From Pachyseris speciosa (taxonomy: Eukaryota; Cnidaria; Anthozoa; Scleractinia; Pachyseridae), in contig JAEMWC010000285.1 in the NCBI GenBank assembly GCA_016490735.1, forward strand, positions 441,001 through 505,000: a DNA stretch of 64,000 bases, written 5' to 3'. The notes under the pieces were generated by a model. That model saw only the letters and a program-made list of their open reading frames with translations, searched no databases and had not been told where the DNA came from. Within the stretch, counting starts at the first letter, position 1, and every line of letters begins with the position of its first letter. Position numbers and translations under genes: made by a program. Below are positions 43,494-53,734 of this stretch, piece after piece.

Positions 43494-45416
43494 AAAAGGA
43501 AACTGTCCGCAGGAAACTGAAATCGTACCCGTCGGAGTCACTTAAAACTAAATTTCAGACTCTGCGTTCACAAGTAAAGCGTGCGATAAGAAGAAGCAGA
43601 GACGCGTTCTTTGACACTGCTAACATCGATTTTAAGACTAACCCCAAGCGCCTCTGGTCAGTGCTAAAAACTAGCTCCAAATCACGCAACATACCTCAGA
43701 GTGTCTCCATGGCAACCGATAACTTGCACATAACCGCTGACACCCCGGACCAGATCGCAGATATGTTTAATAACTATTTCACTTCGGTGTTTTCCACCTG
43801 CCAATCGGAAGAGGAAGAGAGTGGCCTCGAACAACGGCCATCTATACAACCTGTCAGTAACGACATCGTGTTGCATGTCAGCGAGGTTGAGGCTGTTCTC
43901 AAGTCGCTAGATCCCACCAAAGCCGCAGGTCCGGACGAGATTCCGGCGAGAATCCTGAAGGAAACCGCTGCTACTATCGCTCCATCATTGTGTATGTTGT
44001 TCAACAGGTCTCTGGAGGAGGGTTACATACCCAGGGAGTGGAAATTGGCCAATGTAGTGCCCGTCCACAAAAAGGACGAAAAAGACCACGTAGAAAACTA
44101 CAGGCCAATCTCCCTCCTTTGTATCGTTTCCAAAGTCCTCGAACGTTGCGTCTTAAGCCGCATCAAAGAGCGATTAGAAGAACTGTTTGTGGATTGTCAG
44201 CATGGGTTTCGGTGCGGGCGATCATGCGTCACTAACCTACTCGAGACCCTAGATGATATTGGAGCCACTCTTGATAGGGCCGGTCAAGTCGATTGTGTGT
44301 ATTTAGACATGTCCAAAGCCTTTGACAAGGTTAGGCATGACCTGCTCATAAACAAACTGCGGGAAGCTGGCTTTGGAGCGAAGTTGCTTGATTGGTTCCA
44401 CGCGTACCTTTGTAATAGGCGCCAACGTGTCACCGTACTGGGGGCGACTTCACGTGACCTCCCTGTCACGTCGGGCGTTCCCCAGGGTTCAATTCTCGGT
44501 CCTGCTCAAAGGTACACAAAGGTTTATAAGGAAGTGAAGTCTCAGGATGATGGCGCCGCTATACAACAAGACCTTCATAGTCTCTCTTCATGGTCCGCTG
44601 CCTCTGGTTTAACCTTCAACGAAAAGAAATGTAAACTGCAATCCATTACAAGGAAGCGCAAGCCTATCCCCACAAGCTACGAGGTCAACGGCCGTACCAT
44701 CCAGTCCTGTGAGGAAGAGCGTGACCTCGACGTGTTAGTTGCCTGTGACCTGACCTGGCGCGCCCAAGTCTGTCATCAAGCTGCACGTGCTAACAAGTCG
44801 TTGGGATACATTAGGAGGAATGCCAGGTACATTCGAAGTACCTCCACAAGGCGCACCTTGTACCTTGGCCTAGTGCGTGCGCACCTAACGTACGCAACTC
44901 AGGTCTGGGCGCCTCAGGCAATTGAATTAATTTCCAAACTCGAAAAAATTCAAAGACGTGCAACCAAATTTATTCTCCATTTACCTTTTATCACAGAAAT
45001 ATCTTATAAGGAAAGGTTAATATCTTTAGATCTACTTCCTGTTTGTTATTGGCATGAGCTCCTAGACATGGTATTTTTTTATAGGGCTACGCATAATCTA
45101 GTCCACCTTAGTCCCCGTTGTGCGCAAAAGCGCTAGAAGGACTCGAGCATCCGCTACTAGCTCTCCTATCTTTGTCCCCAAGAAATGTAGAACTACAACA
45201 TACCAGAAATCTTTTTTTATTAGAACAGCCAGAATCTGGAACTTACTCACTGACAGAATGGACTTGGCTAATGCTACTCTTACTAGTTTCAAATCTCTCT
45301 ACTCTCGTGCTGTTAGAATGAACTACGATCCGGATAATCCTCGAACGTTTAAATCCATCTGCTTAAAATGTAACTACACAAGATTTCTAGACTTACCAAT
45401 AATGTGCTGCATGTAA
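43494..45416 (+). pseudogene. LINE reverse transcriptase with the YxDD box deleted
   Basis: The frame including 43661-45136 reads KSYPSESLKTKFQTLRSQVK (from about 43520), AAGPDEIPARILKE, NYRPISLLCIVSKVLERC, GFRCGRSCVTNLLETLDD, YLDMSKAFDKVRHDLL and [11 protein letters not shown]. It then jumps directly to AQRYTKVYKEVKSQDDG, so the LLFLxYINDL...YADD segment is missing. The thumb and C-terminal blocks follow (LDVLVACDLTWRAQV, YATQVWAPQ, LEKIQRRATKFIL). A frameshift at about 45120 moves the end (IRTARIWNLLTDRM, FKSLYSRAV) into another frame, ending at 45416. Loss of the catalytic aspartates makes it inactive. Confidence 0.9.
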
Positions 45417-45631
45417 TGTGTTTTTATTTCTTCTTTCTTTTTATATATATTTTATTTCTAGGCCCGCAGTAATTGGCTACTTAGCTGTTGCGATGTCCCT
45501 GCCAAACGTATTGATTGTAACGTTTTTTTTTTTGTTTTTTTTTTTTTTGTTTTGTTTTGTTGTTGTTGTTTTTTTGGTATCATAATGGCGAAGCTAAAAA
45601 AATAAAATAAAAAAAATAAAAAAATAAAATG

Positions 45632-45960
45632 AATGTTATCGGTTTTTACACCGATGACGCCATGCTAAGACAAGTATCTGAGGGTGTCCGGACAGACGAA
45701 GTACCAGAAGGCTCACTAATTAACTCTAAGAATGAATGGAATTTATTTCCACGTTGTGCGCGCGATCGTCGCACATGACAGCGCACTCTCTACGAGATAA
45801 GTTCTCTTGTGTTAGCTTACATGAGAGCGAAATATATTTCAAACTTTTAGTTTTATTTCACAGCGTTTAATGTTTTTACAATTTTTAGTGCGTCGAATAT
45901 GTAAAACGACGTGATGTCTTCTTCTAGTTCGAGTTATTCTAACACATTCCTGGCCTCGGC
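45632..45960 (+). pseudogene. Penelope-like relic, right part of the interrupted copy
   Basis: Begins aatgttatcggtttttacac and reads through DDAMLRQVSEGVR into a 3' UTR (gcgaaatatatttcaaactt, gacgtgatgtcttcttctag) shared with the copy at 37.4-37.75 kb. It is the continuation of the segment ending at 42226. Confidence 0.85.
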
Positions 45961-47420
45961 GTTGAGAATTGTTCAGAAAAAACTAAAACAATAAACAATA
46001 AGCGCCATAAGGACGAGTTCATAATAGAGTCTGAGACCACCGCTCGGATTAAATGTGTACATACTATATATTTTCTTCTGGGGTAACTTGATTAGATACT
46101 GTCAATTAGTATTCGTACGAAGTAGTTTATGCTTCTGCAGAAATCACTCGGAAATCAAATGCTTTTCTTGTTCGGACAGTTGTTCGGCTATCGGTCATTA
46201 TGCCTTTTTCTCATTTCATTTGCTCGGCTATTTAATCGCTTGGTTGTTAGCTCGTGCATTCGTCTGCCTTGGCCGTTAGGCTAGGGTGGTCAAGTCATTA
46301 ATTTTCAACTGTTTTCCGGACAGGTTCGTCTATTCTTGCTGGCCCGGCCGGTTAAGGATTTCTTTCTGGTTATGCAGTTCCCTGTCTAACGCAATAAAGC
46401 CTTACGGCCGCGTAGGACATTTTTAAGTCTCATTAAGCATTTATTTACTTATTTATTTATTTATTTATTTAAAGTGTATTGACAAAACCGCGCGACTGAT
46501 TCCGACGATGCACGGAATATTCACGACAAGAGTTTTTACATTTTTTAAAATACACTGTATGTTCGAATGTGTGATTGAAATTTCGAAGCACACTGTATGA
46601 AATTCTTGCATATTTTTTAAGACATTATGGAGGACTCGTTCGATTATCTTCGGAGACGGAAAATACTGCAATTTTGTGTCCGATATAGAACTTCAGGAAC
46701 TGATACACCAGGTAGACCCCATTACCAGCCGCTGTTTTCAAGAAATGAACCTCCGTTCACTCTCCGGACCCGAATGAGTTGCGCGGGAAAGTACGATTAA
46801 GCTAATCCAGGGTTAACGTCAACTTTGACCCCAATTTAATTACTATCCAATGAAGATACTAGAAAAGATTTTTTCCCTTAAGTTTCGACTTGAACTTTTC
46901 CCTGAACATAAACTTTGCTTTAAAAAAAAACATTCTCAGTTTGCAAGGTAAAAGCTTTGATTCGTTCTTAATCGTGGGTTAGCGTTGATCGGCTTTCGAA
47001 CAACCGGGCCCAGGGTATGCTATACTATGATGTGAAAGAAGTAAAATTGCAAAAACAAAGTCTACAAAGAAGACCAGACGCTTCAAAGTCATTAAACTCG
47101 GACACAAACATTCCTTTTTCCAGTTCTTACTTTAGCAGCGTAAAATATTGCCAGGCGCGATCCGCATATAAAACGACAATCATGATGTAATTCCAACATC
47201 CCAACCCCTTTTTGTTATAGGAGCGTTCGCAAAAAACGAATGCGCCAACTACAGCTGTATTTTAAAATATTTCTAGTTTTGTTCGATTTTAAATTTTTAT
47301 TTGAGTTTGACATTTGTTTCTCTTTTTAGCAGTATTTATTTATCTTTGTAAATAGTTGTTGTAAACATACGAAAATAAATGATTCATTCTTCAATAACAA
47401 TAATGATAACAATAATGATA
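45960..47420. other. No gene recognised
   Basis: Only short chance frames (74 codons at 46055, 68 at 46465 on the minus strand). A (ttta)n run lies at 46443-46471. An aataaa and aat-rich tract at 47370-47420 precedes the tandem array. Confidence 0.6.
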
Positions 47421-47696
47421 ATGTGTGAATGATATATGAAATGAATCATATATGAACTGCGGAAATGAAATCAAACGAAGAATGATCCTCGCAGTTGTGA
47501 ACGCAATTTATGCAATTGCGAAAAGAAGCCTGAAAAAAATTCAGGACTTTATAAATTGCGTTCACAACTGCGAGGATCATTCTTCATTTAATTTCATTTC
47601 CGCAGTTCATATATGATTCATTTCATATATATCATTCACACTCATTTCTTTCACGGGAACATATGAACCCACAATTGACCTGCTCCCAACGTCAGT

Positions 47697-47769
47697 GGCT
47701 TCATAACTCAGTTGGTTAGAGCATCGCACCGGTAATCGCGAGGTCACGGGCTCAAACCTCTTTGAAGTC
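47697..47769 (+). pseudogene. tRNA-Thr-like unit 1 (degenerate)
   Basis: Same 73-nt layout as the next two units, but with changes in the D stem (ataactc), T loop (ggctcaaacc) and acceptor side (tttgaagtc). Acceptor and T stems are weakened, so it is unlikely to be a functional tRNA. Confidence 0.6.
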
Positions 47770-47933
47770 TTGAATTTTTTTCAGGCTTCTTTTCGCAATC
47801 GCATAAATTGCGTTCACAACTGCGAGGATCATTCTTCATTTGATTTCATTTCCGCAGTTCATATATATGATTCATTTCATATATCATTCATACTCATTTC
47901 TTTCACGGGATCATATGAACCCACAATTGACCT

Positions 47934-47948
<15 letters not shown>

Positions 47949-47974
<26 letters not shown>

Positions 47975-47986
47975 ATCGCACCGGTA

Positions 47987-48021
<35 letters not shown>
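47949..48021 (+). tRNA. tRNA-Thr(GGT)-like unit 2
   Basis: 73 nt. The acceptor stem GGCTTCA/TGAAGTC pairs fully (one G-U), the D stem GCTC/GAGC pairs, and the T stem ACGGG/CTCGT pairs with a TTCAAAC loop. The loop CCGGTAA puts GGT at the anticodon (threonine), but C replaces the universal U33 and the anticodon stem pairs only with a bulged C. A and B boxes look intact. Given tandem repetition, a tRNA-derived repeat is more likely than a working tRNA. Confidence 0.5.
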
Positions 48022-48185
48022 TTGAATTTTTTTCAGGCTTCTTTTCGCAATCGCATAAATTGCGTTCACAACTGCGAGGATCATTCTTCATTTGATTTCA
48101 TTTCCGCAGTTCATATATGATTCATTTCATATATATCATTCACACTCATTTCTTTCACGGGAACATATGAACCCACAATTGACCT

Positions 48186-48200
<15 letters not shown>

Positions 48201-48217
<17 letters not shown>

Positions 48218-48238
48218 AGTTAGAGCATCGCACCGGTA

Positions 48239-48273
<35 letters not shown>
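48201..48273 (+). tRNA. tRNA-Thr(GGT)-like unit 3
   Basis: Identical to unit 2 except for one base in the D loop (gttagttag for gttggttag). The same anticodon-stem defect and C33 are present. Confidence 0.45.
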
Positions 48274-48344
48274 TTGAATTTTTTTCAGGCTTCTTTTCGC
48301 AATTGCATAAATTGCGTTCACAACTGCGAGGATCATTCTTCATT

Positions 48345-48376
48345 TGAATAATGATAATGACAATGATAATGATAAT

Positions 48377-48417
<41 letters not shown>

Positions 48418-48432
48418 TGATGATGATGTTTC
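48345..48432. repeat. (GATAAT)/(GATGAC)/(GAT)n microsatellite
   Basis: The last array unit breaks off after ttcatttga into ataatgataatgac, then about seven gatgac units and gat repeats. The minus-strand VIVIV frame is an artefact. Confidence 0.9.
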
Positions 48433-48568
48433 GTAGCCACATTTTTGCTTTTTAAAACATTGAATTGCGCGAGCGTGCTTCATATTGCTATTGTGCACGC
48501 TGATGACGTAGCAGATGGAACAAAATAGCTGGAAAAATAGGTAATATTTAAGTTACCCCGTTGAAAAT

Positions 48569-48775
48569 GTTATAAATCAATTGGTTCATGCGTCAGCTGT
48601 GCGTTCATCGAGATATGAAGCACTTGGGAAGTTTGGAGAGCACTCAAGAGGCTAGAGTTGCTCTCGGCTACGCCTCGAGCAACTCTTAAGCATCTTTCGT
48701 GCTCTCCAAACTTTCAGCGTGCTTCATATCTCGATGAACGCACGCTGACGCATGAACCAATTGTTAAATATAACA
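48569..48775. mobile_element. ~200-bp palindromic MITE
   Basis: The arms caattggttcatgcgtcagc...gttcatcgagatatgaagcac (from 48578) and their inverse (to 48763) pair for about 45 bp. A second inner inverted pair (ggagagcac/gtgctctcc and gagttgctc/gagcaactc) follows. Outer tgttata/tataaca extends the ends. It is non-coding. Confidence 0.75.
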
Positions 48776-49164
48776 AATATTATTATTATCCCTGATTGCT
48801 GGGACTAAAGGATTTACAAATATTACTGACAATATCACTAAGATGATTCCAAAATACAACCTAGTGAATTAATTTTGCATTTGCCATTAGGATGTTTCTG
48901 GGAAGGAAGCTTCGACTGAATCGTTCGGATCTGCATTTAAAAGACGTCCAAGTGCACGTTAGAGTTTCTAACGACTGACAGTAGTCATGGGCGCTTATCC
49001 TGATCTGGTTTACCTAGGTATTTCAAGAGTGGGCCACCTTCTGTAATTTTCTCAAGGGTCCTCACACAGAGTTCGTTGCGTCTGTCGTGTAGTTTTTACA
49101 TTGTAGTGTATTAGTAGTAGTTACTAGATCACTTTTTATCTTAAGGCGGGACTTATAACCTAAT

Positions 49165-49450
49165 CACCGTTTTTGCGTCGCTTGACATAGATTTGATGTT
49201 AATATCTCGTTCGCGTTTCAAGCAATCCAAAATCCCTATGCTCATCCCACGAAGCTGTGTTGTGGGATATTTTTTCTTTTTTTTTTAATGTTTTGGTGAT
49301 TTTTGGGCATATTTGGGAGGAGATAATTTTTTCAAAGGATTTGTTAAATTTAGGGAAATAGGGAACATTGAAGAATTAATGAAGGTTTAAAATTGGAATT
49401 TGAAGTGGAAAATTAGTAGATGGACACCAAAACAGTTCCCCAGCAACCTT
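49165..49450. repeat. Dispersed repeat, inverted partner at 61.77-62.03 kb
   Basis: Shared blocks with the reverse complement of 61765-62030 include cttgacatagatttgatgtt, tctcgttcgcgtttcaag, aatccctatgct, ttggtgatttt, and aaatttagggaaatagggaa. Divergence is moderate with indels. No coding frame in either copy; family unknown. Confidence 0.75.
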
Positions 49451-49569
49451 CAGTTCCCTGATGGGGTGTCAACTGTCAGGTGGTGGTTTTTTTCCCTTCT
49501 TTAAACTCCTTAAAATTTCACTCCCATTCACCTTAAGTCCCACCTTTAAGCAATAGCTATTCGTGTTTG

Positions 49570-50230
49570 TCTTCTCAGCGAATTGAGGAATTTTTGGTTG
49601 TGTGTGGTTTATGTTGTGGGTAATGGAGTTACGCTATTGGTGGAAGCATGGTAACGAGGTAAACAACAATATTTTAGGCAATTGAAAAACGTTCGTTGAC
49701 TCCGTGGGGATTAAGAGTACCAATTCGGAAGATTAATTTTTGGCCTTCTAAAATTTTTCCGCTTTCTGTGTTACCTTGAGGTAAGCTGGTATATTTTCAA
49801 GAGAACGGTTTGGTAGGTTAAAGCGTCGGGCGACTGGTTTGGATGCATCTTTGTCATTCTTTCAACGTCTCTAAGGTGTTCGCGAAAACGATCGCCTAAT
49901 CTCCTTCCTGTCTAACCATAAAGTGCATTTTATGCGATAGATAATTAACATGCATTGGCGGGGGCTGTGCATGTAAAGCAATCAGTGATTTCCAAATATC
50001 GCCCAGGCTCCGATATTTTGTTGGTGTTGTGAATGAAGGGACAAGTTTTGCATAGTGTGCGGCTGCAGATTGGAAACTGCCACGCAAATTGATCGTCAAA
50101 CTTGAGTACGCTTCTAACTGAGAAATTAAATGCTTTAGTCGCGTTTGAATGAACTGAATAAGTGAGGGGCGGGGGGGGGGGGGAAGGGAGGTCAAAAGGC
50201 GAGATGGAGGCCAACGACTTGGAGAAGGAC
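49570..50230 (-). pseudogene. Penelope-like GIY-YIG tail relic
   Basis: Minus-strand frames read FPICSRTLCKTCPFIHNTNK and ITDCFTCTAPANA (about 50075-49950), then a decayed GIY-YIG block (LGDRFREHLRDVER..., about 49890-49850). The CKTCPFI Cys motif preceding a GIY-YIG endonuclease with R and E in LGDRFREHL is the hallmark of the C-terminal end of Penelope-like proteins. Frame changes occur at about 49945 and 49850. The 3' region (49570-49720) matches the hairpin element at 53.7-54.1 kb. Confidence 0.68.
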
Positions 50231-50231
50231 T

Positions 50232-51003
50232 GTTGTATGTATGTTAACTTTATTTTGACACGGTACATTCATCAGTTACAAAATCCATGTTAATTACATC
50301 ATAACCTAACTAACCTAATATATCTAACATTAAAAATATCAAAACTATAAAAACTGCTTTACATGAATGCCGTGTTTCTAAAAAACATAAGTTATCGAAG
50401 AGGATAAAAGTAGTTGAGCAGATAAGTAAAGTCGTTGAGTGATTCTGCCTGCCGCAGATCAGATGATAAGCTGTTCCAAAGTACCGCACCGCTGTAGTTA
50501 AAACTGTTTTTCAAAACGTTGGTGCGGGGCAATGGAACAGCAAGTTTGTTCACGGAGTCCCTCAATAGGTATTCAGTTATGTCAGACCGGTTGACAAACA
50601 GCTCGCTTAGATACTCCGGTGTAAGACCATTTAAGGATTTGAATACCTTAAGAGCTTTCTGCATTTCACGCTGAGTGCTTAATTTTCTCCACCCAAGTTT
50701 ACTAAATAAATATAAAGCATTACCGGTAGCATCATAGCTGGAAAAAGTCAAAATTCGTGCAGTACGATTTTGTTGACAAAGAGAAGGACAGGTCTGGATC
50801 AGCGGACGGGTTGTAGCGTATGGACAAAGCAGCAGCACAATACAGGGCGGGTCGGGTAGACAGTGTTCCGGCCATGCGCGCCTTATGGCTTGAAGAGTGG
50901 AGTTACGTTGTAGAGTTATGTCGCTCTGGAGTGCAATGTTGTTCTCGGATGACGAACAAAGTGAACCTGTTTGACGGTTTTGGATTTCATTTTTCCAAAT
51001 CAT
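50232..51003 (-). pseudogene. 5'-truncated CR1-type LINE, RT C-terminal end and 3' UTR
   Basis: The minus-strand frame 51003-50392 contains NRTARILTFSSYDATGN, LGWRKLSTQREMQKALKVFK, SLNGLTPEYLSELF and NSFNYSGAVLWNSLSSDLRQ, the conserved C-terminal end of CR1/L2-type RTs. The first part of the frame is shifted relative to the family. The 3' UTR ends with aataaagttaacatacatac at about 50233. It abuts the Penelope-like relic. Confidence 0.85.
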
Positions 51004-51570
51004 GACAGCACTGTAATGGCAGAGTCTTAGTAGCGTCTACTACTTCAGGGACAGCTAGCGATTACTCTCATACACGCGTTTTCATGATTGGTGTGAAAAA
51101 CCCCTGTCGGCATGTAATCAATATTCAAGAAATTCTTTGTAGAGTTTTTCCTCGCATCACTTTTGCCAGTGTTTTTTTTATCTGTCATTCTTGGCGAATT
51201 TTTCTTCAGTATGTTACCGATTTTCAGGGCTAGCTCATCCTCAGAAGAGTTGGCTACCCTATTTGTGCTTTCAGGCGGAAGTTTTTCACAGCATTTTGCA
51301 CATAGGTATCAATGACGTTCATCAATGATCTCTTAAAGCCTGTTTTTTTCCTTTACACCAAAACAAGCGAAGCTGCAGCACAAAGGTAAACAAACCGGAA
51401 AATAGTCACTGCTCCTCTAAGAATTGAGCGCTCTTTGAAAAATCCGTTCACTACAAGTAAAAAGAATATCTATGTATATATGCAAAAGCGTGCTCCTAAA
51501 CTGGAACTAATTCAAACCGCAATAAAAACTACTTTTGGTAATTCACACTGTCCCATATCACTATATTGTT

Positions 51571-52845
51571 CTATCGTTCCTTCTTCTTCCAGATTTCATA
51601 GCCAAGAAAATTCATGAGATCACCACAGTTATTCTCCACAGCTCTTATCATGGCCTCTGGAGCGTTTTTCCAACTGTTGATAGCAGCTGAGGCATTTTCC
51701 CTCTTTAAGGAATACTGGCCTCCTTGCTCGGTATTCCTTACAAGAGTGTCTATCCATTGATCTACATTTGCAGACCATTCCAAACCCGCGAACCTGTACA
51801 ATTCCTGCATTACATTTACCGTGTTCAACGCGAGGTCTTCGTAGCGAACAACTTTAAAACGATTCTTTAACCAGGGCGGAGAATAAAACAAACCAAGCCG
51901 TAGATTCTGCAGTATAGTGTAACAAATCCTATAAACGTATCTGTTAAAGCCGGGATCCAGGTGATTCTTCATCCATTTTAATCTTATCCTCGAGTGCACT
52001 ATTGCTCGCGGGTCGCGAACCAAGTGAACAACTTTGACGTCATAAGGGTTTTCCTTTTGGAAAAGTTTCTTAAGAGTTGTTATACTTTTGCTTGGTACTC
52101 GAGAAGATAAAACCTTAATAACCGTGTAATTGTAACTGTTACAAGCGCTACTTAAATGGGTATTAGTGAACCTAGGCAAATTGTTTTCTGACAGTGCTTT
52201 AGAATGGTTGCGATGAAAAAGGCTCCTTTGAAAAGCCGAGAAAACTGCTTTACTGATATTACTAAAATCACATCGGAAAAAGCTGTCAGTTACTTTGATG
52301 GCAATTTCCTTGTACTTTTTCGGTTCCCAATCCGTATTCAACAAATTCACTTTGAAAATTTTGGTAGAAATGGAATATAACGGCTCATAGCAATACATGA
52401 CGTGTGGATTGTTGTCAAATAATGATCCCATAAAAGAGGATCCGCCACGGCCTGGACTCAATATGAGGAGATTTTTCCTTACAGGTAATGTCTGTCCTAG
52501 CTGGCGTTTCTCTTCTTTGTCGCCTTTTTTACCATTCGAAAGTTTACTGTCGTATTTACTAAGTGACACTCCCCGTTGTTTCAACCCAGTCTCATGTGCT
52601 TTTTCATTCTTGGAGGTCTTTGACGATTTTCCTGTTTGCATGGCTTCTTCTGTCCATTGAGGTCTATTTTTTTCCCCTTTAAGCAAAGTTAAATTCGTTC
52701 CCAGTAAGGTGCTCATGACATTGATTCCTTGTTTGAAATGTGCCATTGGCGTCCACTGTTCATTTAACTGAGACCAGCAGTACAGGAACAGAAAAAACAC
52801 AAAGACAACGGTGCAAAATAATAAATGTGTCTGGCTGGTCTTCAT
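51571..52845 (-). CDS. Carbohydrate sulfotransferase (type II Golgi membrane protein)
   Basis: A single 424-residue frame from ATG 52845. Residues 1-7 are cytosolic, followed by a signal anchor (about 8-24, LLFCTVVFVFFLFLYCW), then a Lys/Ser-rich stem (about 50-120) and the catalytic domain. The 5'-phosphosulfate loop is SPGRGGSSFMGSLF (130-143) and the 3'-phosphate motif VVHLVRDPRAIVHSR (272-286); VVRYEDLALN (332-341) is another conserved block. The family (CHST1/3-like) transfers sulfate from PAPS to the 6-OH of sugars in glycosaminoglycans or keratan-type chains in the Golgi (known); acceptor sugar here is unknown. Possible N-glycosylation sites are at N51, N197, N213, N239 and N384. An intronless coding region is common in this family. 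No lesion seen. Confidence 0.92.
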   Translation of the reverse strand: MKTSQTHLLFCTVVFVFFLFLYCWSQLNEQWTPMAHFKQGINVMSTLLGTNLTLLKGEKNRPQWTEEAMQTGKSSKTSKNEKAHETGLKQRGVSLSKYDSKLSNGKKGDKEEKRQLGQTLPVRKNLLILSPGRGGSSFMGSLFDNNPHVMYCYEPLYSISTKIFKVNLLNTDWEPKKYKEIAIKVTDSFFRCDFSNISKAVFSAFQRSLFHRNHSKALSENNLPRFTNTHLSSACNSYNYTVIKVLSSRVPSKSITTLKKLFQKENPYDVKVVHLVRDPRAIVHSRIRLKWMKNHLDPGFNRYVYRICYTILQNLRLGLFYSPPWLKNRFKVVRYEDLALNTVNVMQELYRFAGLEWSANVDQWIDTLVRNTEQGGQYSLKRENASAAINSWKNAPEAMIRAVENNCGDLMNFLGYEIWKKKER

Positions 52846-53084
52846 GATAACGTTTAAACCACACTGTTGATTGATGCTTCTGTTCTTAGTCTTCTGCGAT
52901 TGATTTATATCTAAAAAGATTGAAAAAGGAGAACTTGATTGTTAAAAATGCTCGAGCCCTTGTGTATGGACTTAATCTTTATTTTAACACGATAACAGAA
53001 CTTATCGCTTTCGCCCTGGAGAGTTATCAGAAGTTTTGAGAAACAAGACTCCTATCACAGGCATCATATACTTAATTTATTAAT

Positions 53085-53730
53085 TTTATGAATTTATTAA
53101 TAACCAGGAACACAAAACAGAAGAGAATGCAATGAAAAGCCAAAGGCATGGGCTTATATGGCATAGGTTACGATGCGGTACGATAACATGATAAGTGGGA
53201 AAGTGAATGAGGATTTGTTATTGTTTATATTAATAGATAGAAGTGTAGGATCACGAGGGTAAAAAAACTGGAGGTGTTTTATTTATAGAGAGAATGAAGA
53301 AAAGAAAGAATACCTTACAGAGTTTGAAAATAATCTTTGAGGTTTCTGTTTATAATTAGAAAGAGTGAGAGTATCACGCATCAAGAGCGGGATATTATTC
53401 CAGATGAGCGGACCTTGCGCCCGAAGGGAAAAAGAGTATTTTAGAAGATGAACGTGCAACTGAGTTATCTCATTGTCTGGTGAAATACTGATGGTGATCA
53501 GAGTTAAGCTTCAGGGGGGATGAGAGACGGATAGGCAGGACCTTTTGCATATGAAGGAATATAAAGCAGGAGATTAAGTAACTTGAACTTGTTAAAAAGG
53601 GGATCATGATATGAGTGTGCGCGAGGCGGAGAATGTGTAATAATTCTTAGAGCTTTCTTCTGGAGACGGTTGGAGGTGTGAGGGGTTGAAGGTGTAATGG
53701 ATATGTAGAGGCCCAAACTATTTAACAATT
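53085..53730 (-). pseudogene. 5'-truncated LINE tail (RT C-terminal end)
   Basis: Minus-strand frames read NRLQKKALRIITHSPPRAHS and DPLFNKFKLLNLLL (53660-53570), then, after frame changes, FSLRAQGPLIWNNIPLLMRD and TLTLSNYKQKPQRL (about 53430-53330). These are the xLQKxAxRII and xxGPxxWNxIP blocks of LINE RTs. The tail is AT-rich to about 53085. Confidence 0.7.
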
Positions 53731-53734
53731 GAAA

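Larger units (their letters stand above)
42227..45624 (+). mobile_element. CR1-type LINE inserted in a Penelope-like relic, 7-bp TSD
   Basis: The 7-mer TAAAATG occurs at 42220-42226 and 45625-45631. Removing the element rejoins gaaatttaaaatg and aatgttatcgg, the order seen uninterrupted in the copy at 37.75 kb. The element runs from a tgacaagaagatggcgg start through a 5' ORF with endonuclease, an RT frame and a 3' UTR, to an A-rich aataaaa tail. It looks full length at its 5' end but is internally deleted and frameshifted. Confidence 0.92.
47430..48345 (+). repeat. 252-bp tandem array with tRNA-Thr-like units and an inverted leading half-unit
   Basis: Three tRNA-like units start at 47697, 47949 and 48201, exactly 252 bp apart. 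Each is followed by a cttgaatttttttcaggctt hairpin and a gcgttcacaactgcgaggat block, then gcagttcatatat and cacgggaacatatgaaccca. The array opens with an inverted copy of the spacer (about 47440-47520) facing its direct copy (47545-47640), which forms a large hairpin around a ctgaaaaaaattcagg centre. Confidence 0.9.

Noticed and set aside
47430..48345. CRISPR-like array (regular 252-bp spacing)
   Set aside because: Spacers are as conserved as repeats, the unit is tRNA-like, and the genome is eukaryotic.
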